From: DASYXW01 sp035934405
GTDB taxonomy: Bacteria > Acidobacteriota > Terriglobia > UBA7540
Assembly: GCA_035934405.1 (NCBI GenBank)
Contig: DASYXW010000036.1
Coordinates: forward strand, 1-32,252
Direction of reading: 5' to 3'
Length of the DNA: 32,252 nucleotides
The position numbers and the translations under genes are program-made. Shown here one piece after another: positions 26,441 to 32,252 of this stretch. Position 1 is the first letter of the stretch. Each line of letters opens with the position of its first letter. Under the pieces are notes generated by a model. The model made no database searches. It saw only the letters and a list, made by a program, of their open reading frames with translations, and was not told the DNA's origin.

Positions 26441-26860
26441 CTATGCCGCCACGTCGTGACGCGACACAAATCGAACGGGCAAGGAAAGTTTGTGGCTGGC
26501 AAGCCGCAGGGCCTCGCGGGCGTCCTCCTGGCTCACGCCTTCCATTTCGAATAAAATCCTTCCCGGTTTCACCACCGCCACCCAGAACTCTGGCGCACCC
26601 TTGCCTTTGCCCATGCGCGTCTCAGCCGGCTTCTTGGTCACGGGCTTGTCCGGGAAAACCCGAATCCAGAGTTTTCCCCCTCGCTTAATAAACCGCATGA
26701 TGGCGACACGGCTGGCCTCAATCTGACGCCCGTTAATCCAGCCCGCCTTAAGGACCTTCAAGCCGTAGTCTCCATACGAAAGCTCTGAGCCACGCCACGC
26801 CTTGCCGCGCCGGCGCCCTCGCTGCTGTTTTCGGTATTTCACCTTGCTCGGCATCAACAT
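26441..26860 (-). CDS. rplP: 50S ribosomal protein L16
   Basis: 139 residues. It organises the A site and peptidyl-transferase centre. Visible: MLMPSKVKYRKQQRGRRRGK, SYGDYGLKVLKAGWINGRQIE, ASRVAIMRFIKRGGKLWIRV, FPDKPVTKKPAETRMGKGKG APEFWVAVVKPG and ALRLASHKLSLPVRFV. The length is typical. It follows rpsC after a 20-bp gap that is a heptamer repeat. Confidence 0.97.
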   Translation of the reverse strand: MLMPSKVKYRKQQRGRRRGKAWRGSELSYGDYGLKVLKAGWINGRQIEASRVAIMRFIKRGGKLWIRVFPDKPVTKKPAETRMGKGKGAPEFWVAVVKPGRILFEMEGVSQEDAREALRLASHKLSLPVRFVSRHDVAA

Positions 26861-26861
26861 G

Positions 26862-26882
26862 GTCAGTTCTCAGTTGTCAGTT
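26862..26882. repeat. Heptamer array between rpsC and rplP
   Basis: Three units: gtcagtt, ctcagtt, gtcagtt. It covers the gap and reaches into the rpsC stop codon. Confidence 0.6.
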
Positions 26883-27558
26883 ACGCTGGCGCCGCCACGG
26901 GCTCCGTCGCCCGTTCCGGCCGACGCTTCTGCTCTAGAATTTCACCGTTATAGACCCAGCACTTCACGCCAATGAGGCCGTAAGTCGTCATCGCTTCAGC
27001 CGTGCCGTAGTCGATGTCGGCCCGCAAAGTGTGCAATGGCAAGCGGCCCTGCAGGTACCACTCGGAGCGCGCGATTTCCGCGCCGTTCAGCCTTCCGCCA
27101 CAACGAACCTTAATACCCTTGCAACCAAAGCGCAAAGCGGAGTCCACAGCCTTACGCATAGCCCGCCGGAAGGCCACGCGCTTCTCGAGTTGCAGAGCGA
27201 TCGCTTCCGCCACCAGTTGCGCGTTCAGCTCAGGTCGGCGCACTTCTTGAATATTAATGGGCAGAACCTCGCGTCCCGTGCGCTTCTGGATATCCTGTCG
27301 CAGTCGGTCAATTTCCGCGCCTTTGCGGCCGATGATGATGCCCGGCCGCGCCGTGAAGATCGTGATCTTGAGCTTGTTCCCGGGCCGCTCAATCTCAATC
27401 GAAGCCACTCCGGCGCTGCGAAGCTCTTTTACAAGCTGCTTCTTGAGCTTCAAGTCTTCGTGCAGGAGGTCGGCGTAGTCCTTCTTCGCAAACCACCTGG
27501 ACTTCCAGGTCTTGTTGTACCCCAGACGAAACCCGTAAGGATGAACCTTCTGGCCCAC
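26881..27558 (-). CDS. rpsC: 30S ribosomal protein S3
   Basis: 225 residues from GTG 27558, with a strong GGAGG upstream. It forms the mRNA entry channel. Visible: GQKVHPYGFRLGYNKTWKSR, the KH-domain GXXG loop in ARPGIIIGRKGAEIDRLRQD, INIQEVRRPELNAQLVAEAI, RAMRKAVDSALRFGCKGIKV and RADIDYGTAEAMTTYGLIGV KCWVYNGE. A short Pro/Ala tail follows. It lies between rplV and rplP. Confidence 0.97.
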   Translation of the reverse strand: MGQKVHPYGFRLGYNKTWKSRWFAKKDYADLLHEDLKLKKQLVKELRSAGVASIEIERPGNKLKITIFTARPGIIIGRKGAEIDRLRQDIQKRTGREVLPINIQEVRRPELNAQLVAEAIALQLEKRVAFRRAMRKAVDSALRFGCKGIKVRCGGRLNGAEIARSEWYLQGRLPLHTLRADIDYGTAEAMTTYGLIGVKCWVYNGEILEQKRRPERATEPVAAPA

Positions 27559-27629
27559 CTTTTCCTCCTAGCTCCTGGCTCTCGCGCTACCAGCTTTCAA
27601 CTTCGAGATGGCGAGACTAACAACTCCGC

Positions 27630-27974
27630 TCACCGCCCGGCCTTCTCCTCAACCACCACGGTAATGTGGCTCGATCGCCGCTGATACCGATAGGCGCGGC
27701 CCATCGGGGCCGGCCGAATCCGTTTCGTGCGCGGAGCCTCGTTCACATAAGCCTGGGACACCCTCAGGCGGTCAACATCAACGTTGTCCGATTTCTGCTC
27801 GGCATTGGAAATCGCCGAATGCAGAATCTTCTCGATCTCGCCCGTGATCCGCTTCTTGGTAAACCGCAAGACGCTGATGGCCTCTTCCGCGTCCTTCCCG
27901 CGAATGAGGTCCACGACAAGCCGCGCCTTCTGGGGCGAAACCCGCACGTACTTTCCTGTCGCTCTCGCTTCCAT
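27630..27974 (-). CDS. rplV: 50S ribosomal protein L22
   Basis: 114 residues. It lines the peptide exit tunnel through a long beta hairpin. Visible: ARATGKYVRVSPQKARLVVD, LIRGKDAEEAISVLRFTKKR, ILHSAISNAEQ and the hairpin NEAPRTKRIRPAPMGRAYRY QRRSSHITVVVEEK. The tunnel-tip sequence looks normal. It starts 16 bp after rpsS. Confidence 0.97.
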   Translation of the reverse strand: MEARATGKYVRVSPQKARLVVDLIRGKDAEEAISVLRFTKKRITGEIEKILHSAISNAEQKSDNVDVDRLRVSQAYVNEAPRTKRIRPAPMGRAYRYQRRSSHITVVVEEKAGR

Positions 27975-27990
27975 AACTCAGTATCCGCCT

Positions 27991-28341
27991 TCAGGCCGGG
28001 GCCCCACTGGCCGGCGCGGCGGGCTTTGGACCCGCCGCGGCAGATGGGGGCGGCGCCGCCGTGGCGGCCTTCTCGGCCGCGATCTTGACGCTGTGACCCT
28101 TGAAAGTTCGCGTTGGGGCAAACTCGCCGAGCTTGTGCCCGACCATATTCTCCGTCACATAGACGGGAATGAATTTCTTCCCGTTGTGAACTGCGATCGT
28201 GTGGCCGACCATCTCTGGAAAGATCGTCGACCGCCGCGACCACGTCTTCACCACTTTCTTCTCGAACCGCCGGTTCAGCAATTCGATCTTCTTCATGAGG
28301 TGGTCGTCGACGAACGGCCCTTTTTTTAGTGATCTTCCCAA
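27991..28341 (-). CDS. rpsS: 30S ribosomal protein S19 with Ala/Pro tail
   Basis: 116 residues; the usual length is about 92. It is a 30S head protein. The core is normal: MGRSLKKGPFVDDHLMKKIE, TWSRRSTIFPEMVGHTIAVH, NGKKFIPVYVTENMVGHKLG, EFAPTRTFKGHS. A tail of about 28 residues (EKAATAAPPPSAAAGPKPAA then PASGAPA) is low-complexity. It starts 11 bp after rplB. Confidence 0.96.
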   Translation of the reverse strand: MGRSLKKGPFVDDHLMKKIELLNRRFEKKVVKTWSRRSTIFPEMVGHTIAVHNGKKFIPVYVTENMVGHKLGEFAPTRTFKGHSVKIAAEKAATAAPPPSAAAGPKPAAPASGAPA

Positions 28342-28352
28342 AGCTCCCTCCG

Positions 28353-29180
28353 CTACTTTCTCTCGCGCCGCTTCACGATAAACCGTTCGGTCTGCTTGTT
28401 ATTGCGCGTCTTGTAACCGCGGGTTGGCTTGCCCCAGGGTGTCACCGGATGTCGTCCGCCCGAAGTCCGGCCCTCGCCACCACCTAGCGGATGGTCCACC
28501 GGGTTCATCGCTACACCACGAACCGTTGGCCGGATACCCATCCACCGCTTTCTTCCCGCTTTTCCAATGGCCACGTTCTCATGATCAAGGTTCCCGACTT
28601 GCCCGATCGAAGCCATGCAGTCCATGTGAACCATGCGCACTTCGCCAGACGGCAGCCGCACTTGAGCATAGTCTCCCTCTTTTGAGAGCAGTTGCGCGGC
28701 GCCGCCCGCGCTGCGCACCATCTGGCCACCCTTTCCGACCCGCAGCTCGATATTGTGAATCTGCGTTCCAGCCGGAATATTTCTTAAAGGCAACGCGTTC
28801 CCCACCACAATGTCGGCTTCGGGGCCGCATACCACCTTGTCGCCGACCTTCAGGCCCTGCGGATATAAGATGTAACGCTTATCGCCGTCAGCATAGTGAA
28901 GCAACGAAATGAAGGCGGACCGGTTCGGGTCATACTCCACCGTCGCCACCCGCGCCGGAATGCCGATCTTGTCGCGCTTGAAGTCGATAACTCGGTACTG
29001 CCGTTTATGGCCGCCGCCCCGCCGCCAGATGGTCAGCTCACCGCGGTTGTTGCGCCCCGAAATCCGCTGCTTGGCTTCAACGAGCGGCCGGTGTGGCCTC
29101 GAAGTGGTCAGCTCCTCAAAAGTGAGCCCAGTCTGGAACCGCCGGGTTTCGGTGTACGGCCTGTAGGTTTTTATTCCCAT
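28353..29180 (-). CDS. rplB: 50S ribosomal protein L2
   Basis: 275 residues, a core 23S rRNA binder needed for subunit joining. Visible: MGIKTYRPYTETRRFQTGLTF, GRNNRGELTIWRRGGGHKRQ YRVIDFKRDK, VEYDPNRSAFISLLHYADGD KRYIL and the C-terminal RPTVRGVAMNPVDHPLGGGE GRTSGGRHPVTPWGKPTRG. The catalytic-region His in NPVDHPLGGGEG is present. It follows rplW after 92 bp with a strong hairpin. Confidence 0.97.
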   Translation of the reverse strand: MGIKTYRPYTETRRFQTGLTFEELTTSRPHRPLVEAKQRISGRNNRGELTIWRRGGGHKRQYRVIDFKRDKIGIPARVATVEYDPNRSAFISLLHYADGDKRYILYPQGLKVGDKVVCGPEADIVVGNALPLRNIPAGTQIHNIELRVGKGGQMVRSAGGAAQLLSKEGDYAQVRLPSGEVRMVHMDCMASIGQVGNLDHENVAIGKAGRKRWMGIRPTVRGVAMNPVDHPLGGGEGRTSGGRHPVTPWGKPTRGYKTRNNKQTERFIVKRRERK

Positions 29181-29192
29181 GCCCTTTTTCAG

Positions 29193-29212
29193 CCTTCAGT
29201 CGCCACTGAAGG
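29193..29212. promoter_or_regulatory. Hairpin just upstream of rplB
   Basis: CCTTCAGT (29193-29200)/ACTGAAGG (29205-29212), a perfect 8-bp stem with a 4-nt loop. In the mRNA it ends about 12 nt before the rplB start and next to its AAAGGG Shine-Dalgarno, so it could affect rplB translation. Confidence 0.5.
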
Positions 29213-29272
29213 TCTCCTGCTACTCACTCACTGACTGGCCGCCCGCCGTCCGCCGAAAACTGGCAACCGCTC

Positions 29273-29569
29273 TTACACGGTCTCGGAGTATTCCGGCATC
29301 TTCTCGCCGGCTCCGAGCTTCACATAGGCCTTCTTCCAGTCCGAGCGAAAACCGAAGGTCCGCCCGCGCCTCCGCAACTTGCCATGAAAATTGGCCGTAT
29401 GGACCGACTCCACCTTCACTTTGAACACCGTTTCGACGGCAGCCTTAATCTCCGCCTTGTTACTGTGCGCGTCTACCCGGAATACCAAGGTCCGGGCTCG
29501 CTCTTTCACGTCCATGCCCTTTTCAGTGATGATCGGCTTCTGCAGAATTTGATAGGAACTCTTGGTCAT
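29273..29569 (-). CDS. rplW: 50S ribosomal protein L23
   Basis: 98 residues. It is the tunnel-exit protein that docks trigger factor and SRP. Visible: SSYQILQKPIITEKGMDVKE, FRVDAHSNKAEIKAAVETVF, KVKVESVHTANFHGKLRRRG RTFGFRSDWKKAYVKL. Its ATG overlaps the rplD stop (ATGA, 4 nt), which suggests coupled translation. Confidence 0.96.
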   Translation of the reverse strand: MTKSSYQILQKPIITEKGMDVKERARTLVFRVDAHSNKAEIKAAVETVFKVKVESVHTANFHGKLRRRGRTFGFRSDWKKAYVKLGAGEKMPEYSETV

Positions 29570-30189
29570 CGCAAGCCCTCCGCCAAACGCGTCAGGGCGC
29601 CCTCGGAAATCAACAACCGGTCGTGGCTCAACACGTGATACGGGTGGATCTGGTGATGCCGCATCAGCTCGCAGCCTTGGATATTGCGCGAAGAGAGCTC
29701 CAGGTTGACGTTCGTTCGATCGTTCACCACCAGGATGGTTTTCCCGATGCCAAGTTTCTTGAGCGCGGCGGAGAAAACTTTTGTTTTACCGGCCTCCATC
29801 GCAAACCCATCCACCACGGTGAGCTTCTGCTCCTGAAACTTCACCGCCAGCGCCGATCGCAAAGCTCCCCTCAGTATCTGTTTCGGAATTTTGTACGAGT
29901 AGTCGCGGGGTTGAGGGCCATGGGCAATCGAGCCGTGTCTCCACAGCGAGCTCCGGTTGCTGCCGGCGCGCGCCCGCCCCGTTCCCTTCTGCCGCCAAGG
30001 CTTCTTGCCGCCTCCGCTCACCTCGCCGCGGCTCTTGGTCTTGTGCGTTCCGCGCCGCTGGCTGGCAAGATAGCTCTTCACGGCTTCCCACAGCAAACTC
30101 TGATTCGGCTTGGCGGCAAACACTTCATCGGCAAGCTCCAGCTCTCTTACCGTCTCGCCCGCGAGATTCTTTACTTCAACCATAGCCAT
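29566..30189 (-). CDS. rplD: 50S ribosomal protein L4
   Basis: 207 residues from ATG 30189; a second ATG two codons later is possible. It is a tunnel protein and, in E. coli, the S10-operon repressor. Visible: LWEAVKSYLASQRRGTHKTK, SRGEVSGGGKKPWRQKGTGR ARAGSNRSSLWRHG, IPKQILRGALRSALAVKFQE, LGIGKTILVVNDRTNVNLEL SSRNI. The length is normal. It follows rplC after 42 bp. Confidence 0.97.
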   Translation of the reverse strand: MAMVEVKNLAGETVRELELADEVFAAKPNQSLLWEAVKSYLASQRRGTHKTKSRGEVSGGGKKPWRQKGTGRARAGSNRSSLWRHGSIAHGPQPRDYSYKIPKQILRGALRSALAVKFQEQKLTVVDGFAMEAGKTKVFSAALKKLGIGKTILVVNDRTNVNLELSSRNIQGCELMRHHQIHPYHVLSHDRLLISEGALTRLAEGLR

Positions 30190-30231
30190 GGTCAGTTTCC
30201 GTAAATCAGTGTGCGCACAAACCGGCACCCT

Positions 30232-30912
30232 CTATTTCCTCTTTCCGCCTTCCGGTTTCTGCGGATTAGTCTTCTTATGGGGCGCCTTGGCCCGGCGGAC
30301 CACCACATAAGCTCCGTCCGGACCCGGCACCGCACCCTCGACCACAAGGGCGTGATCCTCGGGCAAAACCCTCAGTACCCGCAGATTGCGCACCGTCACC
30401 CGATCCGTACCCATGTGCCCCGCCCCGAGCATTCCCTTGAGCACGCGGGAAGGAAACGCCGACGCCCCGATTGACCCTGGGGCGCGGTGAAACATCGATC
30501 CGTGCGAACCGCCACCGCCGCCAAAGTGATGGCGCTTGTGGAACCCTGCAAAGCCCCGGCCTTTCGAGACCCCGATTACGTCCACCCGCTCATCGACGGC
30601 GAACTGATCCACCAGAACCTTATCACCAACCTTCATCTCGGCCGATTCCGGTCCGAGACGCACCTCGCGCAGAAACCGGCTGGGGTTCGCGTCGGCCCGC
30701 TTGAAATGCCCTTCCAAGGCCTTCGTGAATCGCCGGGGAGCGGGTTGTTCAACCAGGCTTAACTGGACCGCCTCGTACCCTTCCTTGGCGGTCGTCTTGC
30801 GCTGAATCACCACGCAGGGTCCGGCCTTCAAGACCGTCGCCGGAACCATGTCGCCGTTCGGCTGAAAGACCTGCGTCATTCCCAGCTTCTTGCCCAGAAT
30901 TGCGTTCGCCAT
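30232..30912 (-). CDS. rplC: 50S ribosomal protein L3
   Basis: 226 residues. It folds the 23S rRNA near the peptidyl-transferase centre. Visible: MANAILGKKLGMTQVFQPNG, VPATVLKAGPCVVIQRKTTA, VDVIGVSKGRGFAGFHKRHHF, GGGGGSHGSMFHRAPGSIGA, GHMGTDRVTVRNLRVLRVLP. The Gln in the extension loop is not conserved as in E. coli (GGSHGSMFHRAPGSIG). It lies between rpsJ and rplD, with 35 bp before it. Confidence 0.97.
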   Translation of the reverse strand: MANAILGKKLGMTQVFQPNGDMVPATVLKAGPCVVIQRKTTAKEGYEAVQLSLVEQPAPRRFTKALEGHFKRADANPSRFLREVRLGPESAEMKVGDKVLVDQFAVDERVDVIGVSKGRGFAGFHKRHHFGGGGGSHGSMFHRAPGSIGASAFPSRVLKGMLGAGHMGTDRVTVRNLRVLRVLPEDHALVVEGAVPGPDGAYVVVRRAKAPHKKTNPQKPEGGKRK

Positions 30913-30947
30913 GGTGATTGCCCAAAAATGCCGAGCTCGACGCTACT

Positions 30948-31277
<330 letters not shown>

Positions 31278-31289
31278 CTAGACCCGCTC

Positions 31290-32252
<963 letters not shown>

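Overview
The window (about 32 kb, GC-rich) carries a bacterial chromosomal core region. lpxC points to an outer-membrane lipid A maker, so a Gram-negative. The PolA insertion in the 5'-exonuclease domain, the RAYT/REP relic and the many 7-nt-period intergenic repeats fit an Acidobacteriota-like genome. That placement is inference; no 16S rRNA gene, tRNA gene, CRISPR array or intact mobile element was seen.

Left part (1-14.4 kb), mixed strands. First comes a broken REP-associated transposase (RAYT) with two REP-like hairpins, then a small secreted protein. A gene-poor, partly AT-rich stretch (1310-1842) ends in a relic of the 3' end of mtnA. Next on the minus strand are a sodium/dicarboxylate-type symporter and lpxC, divergent from polA (+). 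doxX (+) converges on a minus-strand set: TPM-domain protein, a nucleotidyltransferase-like protein that has lost its catalytic aspartates, and LemA. A 99-aa hypothetical gene, guaB and a vanZ-like gene follow on the plus strand. The vanZ-like gene overlaps the 3' end of a convergent MFS transporter gene.

Right part (14.4-32.25 kb), all minus strand. This is one long S10-spc-alpha ribosomal superoperon. In transcription order it runs: tuf (cut by the window edge), rpsJ, rplC, rplD, rplW, rplB, rpsS, rplV, rpsC, rplP, rpmC, rpsQ, rplN, rplX, rplE, rpsN, rpsH, rplF, rplR, rpsE, rpmD, rplO, secY, adk, map, infA, rpmJ, rpsM, rpsK, rpsD, rpoA, rplQ. Several neighbours overlap by 1-4 nt (rplD/rplW, rpsQ/rplN, rplN/rplX, adk/map), which suggests translational coupling. 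The operon supplies the ribosome, the Sec channel, N-terminal methionine removal, translation initiation and the RNA polymerase alpha subunit.

The most unusual points are: (1) arrays of degenerate tandem heptamers in at least ten places, one embedded in frame in the MFS gene; (2) a 178-aa L30 with a tail of about 114 residues; (3) a PolA with Tyr at the ddNTP-discrimination position, no proofreading residues and a 17-20 residue H3TH insertion; (4) the LemA / pseudo-nucleotidyltransferase / TPM module; (5) two REP hairpins with a compensatory base-pair change.
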